Assembly (NCBI RefSeq): GCF_905147045.1
Contig: NC_065913.1
Coordinates: forward strand, 6,560,001-6,624,000
DNA length: 64,000 nt
Direction: 5' to 3'
Origin: Nymphalis io
Taxonomy: Eukaryota > Arthropoda > Insecta > Lepidoptera > Nymphalidae
In this document: positions 12,601 to 22,119 of the stretch, one piece after another
Layout: each line of letters begins with the position of its first letter
Position numbering within the stretch: position 1 is the stretch's first letter
The notes under the pieces: model-generated
The model's database searches: none
Told to the model about the DNA's origin: nothing
What the model saw: only the letters and a program-made list of their open reading frames with translations
Translations under genes and position numbers: made by a program

Positions 12601-13392
12601 CCCACTAAAAAACCAGCGGTACGCTTTCCGTTTTGACGAGGAGCGCTACGGGATCGCTTTCGCATGCTACCGTGAAAGTGACTTATCACCTTCATCAACT
12701 AATGTCTTATATATGACTCATATAGGGTCAAGTATTATATTATTAGTGATTTTAAAATTGTTTATGTGAATAAAGTTAAGAGTGTTGTTCTTATTACATC
12801 ATTCGTTCCAATACAGTAATTTACGCCGTAAAAAAATATCATTTAACAAAATTACAACAATGACTCACGCAACACGAGACTGAAATTAAAATGAATACCA
12901 ATTAGACTGGCTGAGTATTGTACGATATGTGATATTTATAAAAAAAGTGATTTTTATTAAATGTGAGGACAATAGATGGGAATGCGACACGGTAACCAAA
13001 ACGGTGCTTAGACCCTAACGGCCTTGTAGTAGTTTATTGAACCCAAACTCAATGAATAGACATAGTTGAACCACACTAAAATTTCTGCAATAAAAATAAA
13101 TATGTAACATAAAAAAGAGATCGCTTTTGATATGGTTATGTTTAATTTTCAGTTGATAATGACCTAAAAATTATTTTTTTCTGAAAAATCTGGCACGTTA
13201 TGAATTTTTTTTTAATGTACCGGTAAAGGAAAATACTCACAATTCGACCAGCCATTCCCCATCGAGGATTTGCCTCCAATTGTCTTCATCTAATTCTACA
13301 TTTGCACTCGTTAATCTTGTAAAACAACATAAAAATACAAATAAATAAAATAATATATTGAACACTTGCGGAATCTTGTTGAGGCGCGCCAT
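504..13392 (-). CDS. TMX1: Thioredoxin-related transmembrane protein (TMX1-like), five exons, 3' end outside window
   Basis: Exons on the minus strand are 13392-13241, 6579-6418, 3049-2875, 1724-1623 and 623-504. All junctions are GT/AG and the reading phase is continuous, giving 237 residues. Residues 1-30 form a hydrophobic signal peptide. The thioredoxin domain follows: WLVEFYAPWCPAC places the redox site CPAC at about residues 56-59, the CxxC variant of human TMX1, and the cis-proline is in TALPTIYH. A membrane span follows (SYLIFAIATIFVGALLGL plus LLVCVIDLLY), then a charged cytosolic tail with PPRKPEKV and many K/E/D residues. By family knowledge TMX1 is an ER-membrane oxidoreductase acting on disulfides of membrane-bound clients. 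Human TMX1 is about 280 residues, so roughly 10-40 residues are missing. No terminal exon is visible in 1-450. Alternatively exon 5 reads through to a stop at 450. Confidence 0.9.
835..1129 (-). mobile_element. S1 SINE, full-length
   Basis: Reverse orientation: poly(T), agaataggaaggcggacgag, then the complement of the S1 body, ending ccctaccaccagt. It produces the open frame at 952-1152, which is an antisense SINE frame and not a gene. Confidence 0.88.
1623..1724 (-). CDS. TMX1: TMX1-like exon 4 (transmembrane segment)
   Basis: The exon is 102 bases (34 codons), from the acceptor tatacag to a donor gtaatg. It encodes GLPTWGSYLIFAIATIF and VGALLGL, the first part of the membrane span. The LPxWGSY motif just before the span is characteristic of TMX1. 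The open frame beyond the donor is treated as intron because exon 5 continues the membrane span in phase. Confidence 0.86.
1787..2616 (+). mobile_element. S2 tRNA-derived SINE, split by a DNA element
   Basis: The head gcccagtggtaagaacgcgt and box B gtgggttcaaacccaggca lie at 1793-1852. The body resumes at 2421 with gaaaacatcgtgaggaaacc and ends with the tail cccagcagtgggacatt at 2576-2592. The interruption is the foldback element at 1900-2420. It is intronic in the TMX1-like gene. Confidence 0.85.
1900..2420. mobile_element. Foldback/MITE-like DNA element with ~125-bp terminal inverted repeats
   Basis: A 521-base insertion splits the S2 SINE 1787-2616. Left arm 1900-2023 and right arm 2293-2420 are near-identical inverted repeats beginning (g)tgtgaactcggcc. 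The 10-base target tcgtgcttga occurs on both sides (1890-1899 and 2421-2430). The decamer cgtttgtagt occurs three times on the left in plus orientation (1995, 2096, 2127) and three times on the right inverted (2256, 2277, 2312). It has no coding capacity. A 9-11-base duplication fits Mutator-like elements, but the superfamily is not established. Confidence 0.82.
2875..3049 (-). CDS. TMX1: TMX1-like exon 3 (end of thioredoxin domain)
   Basis: The exon is 175 bases, between the acceptor ttattacag and the donor gtaagt. It encodes VKEGEFRQYKGPRDADAMID, matching the last strands and helix of the TMX thioredoxin domain, then a linker containing FFKLSQALR. It ends in phase 0. Confidence 0.9.
3242..3513 (+). 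mobile_element. S3 tRNA-derived SINE, complete
   Basis: It starts gggccggttggcgtggttgg, has a box-B-like gggtgcgattcccacccag, then gtctgggtgtaattatctat and tgggatcagatggcc, and ends in tta/att repeats near 3510. It lies in TMX1-like intron 3. Confidence 0.82.
4015..4144 (+). mobile_element. LINE 3' UTR-like tail
   Basis: The end tgtgtgctatgtacaactg then ttggagatccaaataaataaa resembles the tail at 10919-10975. It is probably the 3' end of a decayed LINE whose coding part is not recognisable upstream. Confidence 0.5.
4714..5005 (+). mobile_element. S1 SINE, full-length
   Basis: Sense orientation from ctggtggtggggctttgtgc to cctatattataaa. A few bases are inserted around ggtaccggtaccaccc. It is intronic in the TMX1-like gene. 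Confidence 0.87.
5403..5515 (+). mobile_element. S2 SINE, head only
   Basis: The tRNA-like part atggaatagtggttaggacg with box B gtgtgttcaaacacgggca and accactgaattttcaagtgc is present. The body is missing. It lies in a TMX1-like intron. Confidence 0.75.
5516..6207. other. AT-rich intron sequence
   Basis: This is intronic sequence of the TMX1-like gene between S2 and S4 copies. Nothing further is recognised. Confidence 0.5.
6208..6355 (+). mobile_element. S4 SINE, truncated
   Basis: Matches begin tgcctcgttagtctagtggc, continue ccaataaaaagttttt and end around aaagcacgtaaggccgt. The box-B half and the 3' half are degenerate or missing. It lies next to the TMX1-like exon 2. Confidence 0.7.
6418..6579 (-). 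CDS. TMX1: TMX1-like exon 2 (CPAC active site)
   Basis: The exon is 162 bases, between the acceptor ttaatcag and the donor gtaagt. It encodes YAPWCPACNALAPAW and later VDVTKSPGLSGRF and TALPTIY, i.e. the catalytic helix and the cis-proline loop of the thioredoxin fold. It ends CA, completed by C from exon 3 to make His. Confidence 0.92.
6802..6871 (+). repeat. Dispersed repeat tail
   Basis: The sequence actggtttagccgtaaaagc and cctttcgcatttataatatt matches the terminus at 63700-63750. It is intronic in the TMX1-like gene. Confidence 0.5.
7013..7265 (-). mobile_element. S3 SINE, reverse orientation
   Basis: The complement of the S3 tail (cctgggaccattattcaca) and of its head (ctaccaatcacgccaaccgg at 7241-7260) frame the copy. 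It lies in a TMX1-like intron. Confidence 0.8.
7820..8328 (-). mobile_element. 5'-truncated RTE-like LINE 3' end with target-site duplication
   Basis: The minus strand has an uninterrupted frame of about 164 codons corresponding to the C-terminal end of RTE-type reverse transcriptases (CVLPAMTYGAETWTLT, RKRTGVTDIACKI, KWQWAGHVCRRTDGRW, VGRPPARWTDDLKKVAGTNW). It finishes in TTGA tetranucleotide repeats. An 11-base duplication acattttcctt flanks it at 7809-7819 and 8329-8339. The apparent ATG at 8331-8329 belongs to the duplicated target, not to the element. Confidence 0.9.
8407..8691 (+). mobile_element. S1 SINE, full-length
   Basis: Sense orientation from ctagtggtagggcttagtgc to cctatactataaag. 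It lies about 70 bases from the RTE-like insertion. Both are intronic. Confidence 0.87.
8692..9994. other. AT-rich intron sequence
   Basis: This part of the first TMX1-like intron has no recognisable coding motif or SINE. A segment at 9530-9850 is more complex but unassigned. Confidence 0.45.
9995..10310 (+). repeat. Possible Helitron- or MITE-like fragment
   Basis: The phrase tgtcactgaactcctaagcg followed by a GC-rich part (acgtcgggccgggcgattat, cacccacgggggcggagcag) has the look of a non-autonomous element known from lepidopteran genomes. Neither boundary is defined, and class assignment is a guess. Confidence 0.35.
10796..10980 (+). mobile_element. LINE 3' UTR-like tail with poly(A)
   Basis: The sequence ends gtgtacattgttggtgatct, aataaataaat and poly(A), paralleling 4099-4142. 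An adjacent fragment at 10981-11058 contains the common repeat phrase ccaaatttcatcaaaatcgg. Confidence 0.5.
11060..12489. other. AT-rich intron sequence
   Basis: Apart from a short S2 tail fragment at 11103-11127 (agcccagcagtgggacattg), it is low-complexity AT-rich DNA with a TA run near 12298. Confidence 0.5.
12490..12676 (-). mobile_element. R1-like element, 3' UTR only
   Basis: The poly(T) start, cgctggaaaaacgcg, and the end at gcatgctaccgtgaaag match the 44264 copy in reverse orientation. The two ends are followed by similar short sequence (atcaccttt and atcacctt), a weak duplication. It lies in the first intron of the TMX1-like gene. Confidence 0.82.
13241..13392 (-). CDS. TMX1: TMX1-like exon 1 (start codon, signal peptide)
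   Basis: The start codon is at 13392-13390 (MARLNKIPQV...), followed by a run of F, L, Y and C residues typical of a signal peptide and then the mature N-terminus around NVELDEDNW. The exon is 152 bases and ends GAA TT before the donor gtgagt, so the Phe codon is split with exon 2. This ATG was chosen because it directly precedes a good signal peptide. Confidence 0.88.
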
Positions 13393-14960
13393 GTCTAATT
13401 TTGTAAACAGTGTTGCAAATTTACACTAACATTCTAAAGTTTGTTAAAGTTGCTAGTTAAAAAAACTAAATTAATAAATATTTATTTACGTAAGTATTTA
13501 CTATTTCTTACAAAGGTGTTTTTTGTAATAAATAAATTCGTATTACCATTCCATTTATTTCAAAAATTAAATATTTTATGAACGAAGTATATCATTAATA
13601 TTCCGCTAGATGGCATTAATCAATAGTTATCGAATTGTAAAAGTTATCTAGTGAAAATATTAGATGTCCCTAGTAGGTAAGAAAATAAGATAATACACAA
13701 GTTTTCTTTTTTATCCTTTCATTAATTATAATGAGACAAATTGTTAATTATCAATGAATAACTATTTAAACTGAAATTAAGAGCATAATAATTATAACTT
13801 TTAAATGTGTCTTATAACTTTATTGAATCGATTACATAGGTAGGTACTTAGTTACCTATAGTTTTTGTTATTTTTTAAATATTTATTAAATATTTTAACT
13901 AACTGTTGTATTTTGTAAAGTACTTGTAAGTCTAGTATTGTTTTCGTAACCCAATAGGTGTGCCGGCCATCGACAGAAGCCTCACGCCGACGTCACCTGA
14001 GCCGTGACTGCGATAGCGGAAGAATGTAGGAAATGTGAAGGGTCGAGTTTCTTTGATTTTTGTTTATTTTTTCACTCATTATGAGTAACTTTAATTCATT
14101 ATGTTTAAGACACAAATCTGTAACAAATATTTATAGAAATCCGTTTTTCTCACAGATATTTGGAATATTGGATATCGTTAAATAAATGCTAAATGGCCAT
14201 TAGCTGTTTATTAATGTTAAGAATAGCGTAGAAAGCTTATAACAATGATAGACATATACCGATACAGGTAGGCCTGTACATATCGACATTAGTTATAATA
14301 TTAAATGAGTATTAGGGGGCAAGTGTGCGTCAGCCGCCAACATAAATATAACGGCAAACTAACCGGGGACAAAATATGCTGAGCTGAGGTTTTCTGTGAC
14401 GCGAGAAGGTAAAACGATCATTATCCAACACCGAACTACTGATTTCTGACAGAGATAACTAATAAAATTTTCATTTTGTCCCCGTATTCGAGAACTACAT
14501 GATCTGAAGACGTACAAGGTAACCTAGACAGATAAATTAATTGAATTATCAACTGAATTGAAATGCTCCAAAGTTATTCTTATTCAGTTATAAAAAAAAA
14601 AAAAACACAGACGTATATTTGTTTTTGTAAAACATTTGTCAAAGCAGTTTTTTTATTTATTGGTAATCCAACAGCATTTTAATAACATAATATAATGATT
14701 TTTTAACAGGAAGGTAAATAATGCGATTCTACGATTTATGAAGGTCATAAGTTCTAATTGAGGTACTACTTTATCCAACTCCCTATGACAAAACAATATT
14801 ATTTTGAAAGCTATTTCATTCAGTTGCCTTAGTCCTATCTACTAATGACTGGCTCATTTTTATTATAAACAAGCTTCCTCTCTCAGCTTCGGATAGAATA
14901 CGGGGCTGGTCTAACTAAAACGATTAAATGGCAACGATTAAATTTCAACCGTATGAAGTG
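13393..14960. other. Upstream flank of the TMX1-like gene
   Basis: This is AT-rich low-complexity sequence that should contain the promoter and 5' UTR of the minus-strand gene. No TATA or initiator element can be fixed from sequence alone. A GC-richer patch at about 13960-14040 and another at 14330-14410 are not attributable to any repeat family recognised here. Confidence 0.4.
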
Positions 14961-15097
14961 AACAAATAACAGGCAAAAGGGACTTAACGTCTTCGTTCCC
15001 AAAATTGGTGGCGCATTGGAGATGTTCTTTACATAGTTAATATTTCTTACATCGCCAATCTCGATGGGCCCGTCCGCCTACCCATAACATAAAAAAA
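14961..15097 (+). mobile_element. S1 SINE, 5'-truncated
   Basis: Only the 3' half remains (aacaggcaaaagggac, aaaattggtggcgcattgga, gcccgtccgcctacccat) with poly(A). The part between gatgggc and ccgtccgcc is deleted. Confidence 0.75.
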
Positions 15098-15743
15098 GAA
15101 CTTTATACAGATTGAATAACGTTGATTTGATTTTATATTTAAAGAAACAAATGTACGTACGTGACAACTGACTTACAATTCAAACAGTAATTACATAATA
15201 TTATATACAATAAGTACAGAACAGTATTTAACAGGATTTCTTACTTTGTTTTTTTTTTATAAAATTTTCTTTTGTTTGTTCTTAAAAATAATATAAATGA
15301 GAAAGTTTGTTTATTACGCTTTTCCGTCTTAACCATTAAACCGAACATCATATCTTGTATACACGATAGGGGTATAGAAAAAGTAGTAGGATAACACCTA
15401 CCCGCATCCCTTATCCGGAGGTGAAACTCGCGGAAACTAGTATATAAAAAAGCTATTTATAAAACTGTAATAGCCATTCTATTCTACGAAAATTTATGCA
15501 AATATTTCAATACGTGACGTAAGTATTAATTTAACGAACAAATGTTTTTCTTAATTGTTGCAAGGTATTCGCAATAGATGGCATTAGTGAGACCATGTAA
15601 GATTTTACTAATTGGTAACAATATATTATAATCGTATAAGCGATTGTCAGACATACGCTAAATAATGTTTGCTTGGTACCTTAATATTTAAATAAACGAA
15701 TTTATCGTAGATAAGACTGTTCTCAGAGGATAGCGCTCGTGGG

Positions 15744-16011
15744 TAACGAGCATATGGGTCAGCTGATTGTAAGTGGTCACCAACGCCCTTAGACATTGGC
15801 ATTGTAAGAAATGTCAACCATCGCTTACATAGCCAATGCGCCACTAAACTTGGCAACTAAGATATTATGTCCCTTGTGCCTGTAATTACACTGGCTCACT
15901 CACCCTTCAAACCGTAACACAACAATATCAAGTACTGCTGTTTTGCGGTAGAATATCTGGTGAGTGGGTGGTACCTATCCAGACGAGCTTGCACGAGGCC
16001 CTACAACAAGT
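15744..16011 (-). mobile_element. S1 SINE
   Basis: Reverse orientation from aacgagcatatgggtcagct to gccctacaacaagta. The poly(T)-side end is missing. Confidence 0.84.
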
Positions 16012-16261
16012 ATTTATATAGTTATATATTATTTTAATGCGTGTATTCTTGAAATGTTATAATCATTACGGTCAATGTTGCATATCGCTTTTTGACATTT
16101 CACGAACGTTTTCTTCGGTGAGTTTCGACTTTGTTCCCTGACTCGACTAGAGGCCCTGGGCATAGTAGGATAATGGAATGATCGTGACAGAGTACTATGA
16201 AAATGGTACTGGTATTACTAATAGTATATGTAAGTCATCTTTTTATAATAATTCTTTTACA

Positions 16262-16400
16262 ATTTAGGCTATTAAACTCTGGAACGATCTTCCTTTAAAT
16301 ATTCGGGAGGCCAAATCGATAGACATTTTTAAAAAAACTTGTAAAAGATCACTTTTTGTCTCAAATGCCTTAACACCAATAATTTCTTTTATTTTAGTAT
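16262..16400 (+). mobile_element. CR1/jockey-like LINE C-terminal fragment
   Basis: The plus strand reads AIKLWNDLPLNIREAKSIDI then FKKTCKRSLF, the usual last residues of CR1/jockey-like reverse transcriptases. AT-rich 3' UTR-like sequence follows to about 16560. No duplication was identified. Confidence 0.7.
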
Positions 16401-16939
16401 TTCTTGTATATTTCATTTGTTTTTCTTTTTTCTTTCTTGTTGTTTGAGAACTTATCGTTTTATTCGTTGTTGCTGTATATAGTATGCATTTATATCATAT
16501 ACTTGTAATTTTGTATGTACTGATAATATAATTTATTTATTGATATATAGTATGTGTATTTTTGTTTTCATTAAATATTAATATTATTTTATTCCTACCA
16601 CCAATTACCTCATATCCTATCTGTAACTTACACCGTTGGTTGCCTGGAAGAGATCGCTATGTAGCGATAAGGTCGCCATAATTGTACATTTATTGAGGCA
16701 GTATACATGTTTTGTATTTTTCTCTTTGTGGTGTGGTGTACAATAAAGTATAAATGAAGTAAAGTATTTTCTTAGAATAGACCAAAAATAGCAAATACTT
16801 AAATAATTAGTAATTAGTAACAATAAATAATGAAGCATTATTGCATTAGAGATTGCACTAATTCTAATATTAAAAATCGGTCTATTAAAATAATACTTAT
16901 GTCATAAATTTCCCATGGATATGTAATAAATATCGGTTA

Positions 16940-17035
16940 TCGTTTGGTGATCTATCAGGGACCAGGGGGGCCCTGCCATCGACGGCGGGGCCCTGGACAC
17001 GTGCCCAGAGTGCCCTGTGAAAGAAGGGCATGCTG
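16940..17035 (+). mobile_element. GC-rich fragment, possibly LINE-derived
   Basis: A short GC-rich island (ggggccctgccatcgacgg, cggggccctggacacgtg) sits in AT-rich sequence. Its composition and a Cys/Pro-rich reading suggest a piece of LINE coding sequence, but no diagnostic motif is complete. Confidence 0.35.
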
Positions 17036-17079
17036 ATCTTAATTTTATATTAACGAAAGAGTAAAGGCTCGCTCTTGTT

Positions 17080-17240
17080 TAGAAGAGAAGGCTTGGAACT
17101 TATGTGTAATTAGTTCTTAACCTACTCCAGCTCCAACGTGGATTGGACACATACATACTAATTTTTTTTCACCTCATTTTGATTTTCTCAAGATGTTTTC
17201 CTTAATCGCTGATCACGAGACAAGCACAAGCATCTACAAT
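17080..17240 (-). mobile_element. S2 SINE, strongly decayed
   Basis: Weak matches in the right order (agaagagaaggcttggaac, ggattggacacatacat, tcaagatgttttccttaatc) suggest an old reverse-orientation copy. Confidence 0.45.
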
Positions 17241-17379
17241 CTTTTATAACGAATACAGTGTTCTCAGGTTCACCTCGGTTCTGCATCTCCTAGATTTATT
17301 GTTCAACGTCAAAATATTACTTTATTCAAGTAACCCCTCACAAGTGCTTGAATCGTCATTTTGGAATATAAATTTTAAT

Positions 17380-17465
17380 ATAAAGCTACCACCGATTCGG
17401 AATGTAGATTCTACCGAGAAGGACCGGAAAGAAAGTAGTTACTCTTTTTTTTAACAATCGGAAAA
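17380..17465 (+). repeat. Dispersed repeat, copy 1
   Basis: The sequence aaagctaccaccgattcgga, atgtagattctaccgagaag and gaccggaaagaaagtagtta recurs at 45962-46025. The parent element is not known. Confidence 0.55.
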
Positions 17466-17537
17466 ACATCCAATAATTATATACATACCTATGTATCCTG
17501 TATGAACATCAACGAATCATAATACAATGCTCTATCA

Positions 17538-17784
17538 TTGGCGGACGAGCATATGGGCCATCTGATGGTAAGTGGTCAAGAAATGTAAAGCATCGCTTAC
17601 ATCGCCAATGCGCCACCAACCTTAGGAACTAACATATTATGTGCCTTGTATCTGTAATTACACTGGCTCACTCACTCTTCAAACCGGGACACAACAATAG
17701 CAATTACTGCTGTTTTGCGGTATAATATCTGTGGAGTGGGTGGTACCTACCCAGACGAGCTAGCACAAAGCCCTTCCACCAGTA
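17538..17784 (-). mobile_element. S1 SINE with internal deletion
   Basis: Reverse orientation from ggcggacgagcatatgggcc to cccttccaccagta. About 35 bases are missing between aagtggtca and agaaatgta. Confidence 0.82.
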
Positions 17785-19677
17785 AATGTAAAGCAGTTTG
17801 GTGTGATATGTTATGTGATACGGTCTACGTTAGCATATTATAAAAGTACCTAAAAACTTGAATTGCTAAATACCAGGTTCCAGAGCTCTTTAAGTAATTA
17901 AGGATTTCATATAAACTTTCATCCCCCTTAGGGTCTTAAGGGTTAAATTTTCCAAAAATCCTCAGTGCTAACCTATTGTGTGAAAGGAACCCGTATGCCA
18001 ATTTTCATGTCGCTAGACCCAGAAGCTTGGGCTGCCCGTTAATATATCAGTCAGTTATTCTTTTCTTTTATATATTACGTTTATAGAAAACTATTATTAT
18101 ATAACTATATATTTTATTCGTATATATATCTCAAAGCCTTAATGTTAATAATTCTTATGTAAATAAAATTTATATTTATCAAGCAATATTTTGTTTAATT
18201 TTTTTCGAATGATGACTGACATCAAAAAACTTTTTTACGCAATTAGATAGCACAAGGTTTAATTTTTTATGCCTTAAATTAAGTATTATTTAAAATCAAT
18301 GACGTATATTTTTGTGGAACATAGTTCCACACAGACTTCATACTTCTAAGAAGAAGTTACGATCATATTGTCAGAAGCTAAATTCAAGCTATAAACTGTA
18401 GAAAATCAAAAGTATTAAGTATATTAAGTTATTTCCATATACCTAAGCGATGTTACAATGTAACAAACATACATAAACGCGGTCGGTCATTAAAAAAATA
18501 TATGTATATATATATAAAAAGAGAGCGAAATCTTCACTCGACTCGGTTAAAGTTCTCTTAAAATTAGCTGTTTAGACGCCACGGTAAATTGTGCCCGTAT
18601 ATATCTATAGCAACGCAAACTTTACTTGTAGCGACGTACATATTCCTCGAAAATGTATTTTTATTTTAATTCGAAAAACCTTGTGGAATAACTCAAGGAA
18701 AACAATACTAACTAAAATCAACTGTATTGCATTAAAATAAAGTCTATTATTTTAAAATATGAAACGCAATGTAAGACTTTTAGTTCGGTTGTATTACAAC
18801 CTCGTCGTACGCAGTAATACTCGCAGCTGTATATAGCAATGTATTGTCGTCTCGCTTGCACGTGTGCTGCTAGTGGATAATACTGTCACTCTCTGGTGCG
18901 GAGTTAAGCCGCTTATCTTCAGCCCGCACGCCGCGCCCCCTCGCCCTTGCCGGCTGCTGCGCGTAGAGTGGTACATTCTGCGTCGTGTCGTAATTTAAAA
19001 TATTTTTCATTTTATTATAATTATTTAATTTTTTTTTTAAATTGAACAACGTATTTTTATTTTTCGATGAAAGTTTTTATTATTATGAAAACTTCTGTTT
19101 AGTCTGAACATGAACAGACAACTTTATTTTTTCAGCTCAAAATTGTAAAGAATATTGTTTTTTTTTTCTATATAATTTTATATATAATAAGAATATTGAT
19201 ATTTGATTTATAACACTATTTATCTTATTTGACTAATTTTTATCTCACATTAATGTTTTGTTTTTGTCATATTATTTCGCTCCGTTAGTCATAAATTCAA
19301 ATTTTATTTATGAAGGTATACAGTACACTCATATATACCTACCTAACTGCTATATACAGTAATTATATATCTATATAAACTACATTTACATTTAATAAAC
19401 ACAGTAGGTAGCTGATTTTTGTTCGGTCTCCTCTTTCTTACTCTCGGGTAAGATTTAGGTCTATATGGTTTAAGGGCTCATTTTGTTTTAAGATGCTCTA
19501 AAAAAAGTTAAATACTGTATTTATTTTAACAAGCAAGAGCAAAGACGCAAAACTAACAATATTTTTTCCCATTATCGTCATTAATATGTCGAATGAAAAT
19601 TAAAAAAAAACCTAAACTTAAAAAGGACAACGAACTTGTATATATAAATATACAAGTAATATATTATATTTGAATTA
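17785..19677. other. Intergenic, low repeat content, GC-rich island at 18780-18990
   Basis: This is mostly AT-rich. The part at 18780-18990 is GC- and CpG-richer (cccgcacgccgcgccccctc) and carries no TE motif. The minus-strand frame of 60 codons there resembles nothing known. Confidence 0.45.
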
Positions 19678-19831
19678 AGTACGAATTTCGCAGATTTATA
19701 TAAGTATAATTTTTAACTGTTATTTACATGTTTTAGAGAGATTTTAAGTGAAGTTAAGCTTTCTATAAACTTAAAATAACGGTCAATGAATGCCCCACTG
19801 CTGGGCCAAGGATACACATGTGGAGAATTTC
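19678..19831 (+). repeat. 154-bp direct duplication, copy 1
   Basis: The sequence from agtacgaatttcgcagattt to gtggagaatttc recurs at 20671-20824, 993 bases away, with two differences seen by eye. Confidence 0.9.
19787..19831 (-). mobile_element. S2 SINE tail fragment within a duplicated segment
   Basis: Only the tail gaatgccccactgctgggcc to gtggagaatttc is present. It is the far end of the segment duplicated from 20671-20824, so it is a by-product of that duplication and not an independent insertion. Confidence 0.7.
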
Positions 19832-20210
19832 AACCTAATCAAAGTTATTTCATTCAAGTTTCAAGTCAAAGTATCTTAAATTCTATTGGAAACTTTCGCG
19901 TAATCGCCCACGAGCCATATAGATACATCACAGGATACATCTCCCCTGTATACTACGTGTACAGCCTCAACATACATACAGACACAATGCTACGCATATT
20001 TCTTTAGCTCGAATCAAAATGGACGACATTTCCTATAAAAGTTAACTTGCAAGATATTCAATTGTGTTTTGTCCAAAACATCACGCGTACTTACGTATGT
20101 TACTAATATATTCAGTAGGTAAATAGATCTCTTGGAATCTTTTATCTACTTCTTATCAGGTCCTGACTTTGTCGTTTGAGGTCCCCCCTTTTCCGGGGTA
20201 GAATATAACA

Positions 20211-20523
20211 CTGGTGGTAGAGCTTTGTAACTGGTGGTAGGGCTTTGTGCAAGCTCGTCTGGGTAGGTACCACCCACTCATCAGATATTCTACCGCAAAA
20301 CAGCAATACTTGATATTGTTGTGTTCCAGTTTGAAGGGTGAGTGAGCCAGTGTAATTACAGGCACAAGGGACATAACATCTTAGTTCCCAAGGTTGGTGG
20401 CGCATTGGCTATGTAAGCGATGGTTGACATTTCTTACAATGCCAATGTCCAAGGGCGTTTGGTGACCACTTACCATCAGGTGGCCCATATGCTCGTCCGC
20501 CTTACTATTCTATAAAAAAAAAA
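20211..20523 (+). mobile_element. S1 SINE with duplicated 5' start
   Basis: The first bases occur twice (ctggtggtagagctttgta then ctggtggtagggctttgtgc), which suggests a 5' duplication or a two-step insertion. The 3' end cttactattctataaaaaa is intact. Confidence 0.85.
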
Positions 20524-20670
20524 GAATAAAAAAATACTGTCTTTGGCTGGGTGGTCTCTCCTGACCAGGTTCTAAGCCTAGACATCCGGGGCCGCTTCTA
20601 ATGTTCGTATTTGAAACTTTGCAAGTATTACTTAGGTACACGCGCAATATAACTTGCCGGACAATAATTT

Positions 20671-20824
20671 AGTACGAATTTCGCAGATTTATATAAGTAT
20701 AATTTTTAACTGTTATTTACATGTTTTAGAGAGATTTTAAGTAAAGTTAAGCTTTCTATAAACTTAAAATAACGGTCAATGAATGCCCCACTGCTGGGCC
20801 AAAGATACACATGTGGAGAATTTC
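20671..20824 (+). repeat. 154-bp direct duplication, copy 2
   Basis: This is the second copy of the segment at 19678. Here the S2 SINE at its end continues beyond the repeat, so this is the more likely source copy. Confidence 0.9.
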
Positions 20825-20995
20825 GGTGAAAAACACATGTGGGTTACATCACCATGTTTTCATTCAACGCCGAGCACGAGATGAATAATAAACACAAATT
20901 AAGCACTTGAAAATTCAGTGATGCTTGTCTGGGTTTGATCTCGCTATCATTGATCAAGATTCACGCGTTTTAACCACTGAATGAAAAGAACAATA
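20780..20995 (-). mobile_element. S2 SINE, nearly complete, reverse orientation
   Basis: The tail (cccactgctgggcc) is followed by cacatgtggagaatttcggtg and gaaaattcagtgatgcttg, ending in the box-B/box-A region near 20985. Its tail is part of the 154-base duplication at 19678-19831. Confidence 0.75.
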
Positions 20996-21553
20996 ACACA
21001 CCGCTGAAAATGATCGAGAAATGTCAATGTGATATTGACTGTGATAATAATATAAAAATAACAAAAAGTCAGTTTTCAACAAAATAGCAATACAGGCCAG
21101 GCTGATCATACCAACGCAAAGATACCGATTTTCGTTTTTGCTGCATTAAAAACACAATTTTTTATCACTACTGAATATACTTCACATAGCCCTTTCAGGG
21201 TTTTTGAATCACACTTATATTGACGTGTTCATCTTAGCTCATTAGTTAGTCACACATATTATATAATATGATGATAAAAACTGTCCGTTCCGGCTTCGCA
21301 CGGTAAGAATAAGACTACATAAAATGTTTATATCGTAATACTTGTACCTCTATTGGTTTACGCGACGCTCGCCGATAATATTTCCAGGTATTTTTTTCAT
21401 CTTCAACAATCGTCATATTTCAACCAATTAGTGAGTTATACACCTAAGCTTTCTTCATGAATTCCTTCGCTTATTTGAGTTTTTGAGTTTATCGTTTCAG
21501 AAAAAGAAAGACGCGACGGGGAACTTGATTTTTTTATGATTCTGTTTTTGTAA

Positions 21554-21584
21554 TGATTCTGTTGGTAAATACCCAACAGAATCA
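21554..21584. repeat. 12-bp inverted repeat beside an S4 SINE
   Basis: Arms tgattctgttgg and ccaacagaatca are separated by taaatac, immediately before the S4 copy at 21592. Confidence 0.85.
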
Positions 21585-21591
21585 TAGAACA

Positions 21592-21955
21592 TTGCCTCGT
21601 TGGTCTAGTGGCTTGATGTAAGGCCGCAGATCCGGAGATCCTGGGTTCAATTCCCAGGTTGAGCCAATAAAAAGTTATTGGGTTTTTCTGTCAGAAAATT
21701 CTCAACAGCCCGGAGTCTGGAAGTTGAAAGTGTCTACACCTCCGTGCCTCGGAAAGCACGTAAAGCCGTTGGTCATGCACCTGAATCCGGTCGTGTCGTA
21801 TTGACGTCCCATCGGATTATGAGAGTCTATTCCCTAGAATAGAGAGTGCACCCGTGTTTGCGCACACACTTGTGCACTATAATATTTCCTGCGTAGTTGG
21901 CTAATCTCTCTTGAGATTGGCCGCCGTGGCCGAAATCGGTCCAGCGGACATTAAA
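21592..21955 (+). mobile_element. S4 tRNA-derived SINE, complete
   Basis: The head ttggtctagtggcttgatgt, box B cctgggttcaattcccaggt, a middle with aaagcacgtaaagccgttgg and an end at ggccgaaatcggtccagcgg form a copy of about 360 bases. Confidence 0.82.
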
Positions 21956-22119
21956 ATAGAACATTACAACAATAAACGTAGATAGCAGATAGGTACCTAG
22001 TTATTATTGCATACGATATACAGTTTCTCATTTGCTTACACTTTATATATAAAAAAAAAAACAATTGTAACACAAGTGTAAACTTAGTACCTATTTATTA
22101 GCACGTTTTTGTAAGCATG

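Noticed and set aside
21592..21660. Possible functional tRNA gene at the S4 head
   Set aside because: The same head is followed by the same ~290-base body at 44583-44938 in reverse, so it is the head of a SINE.
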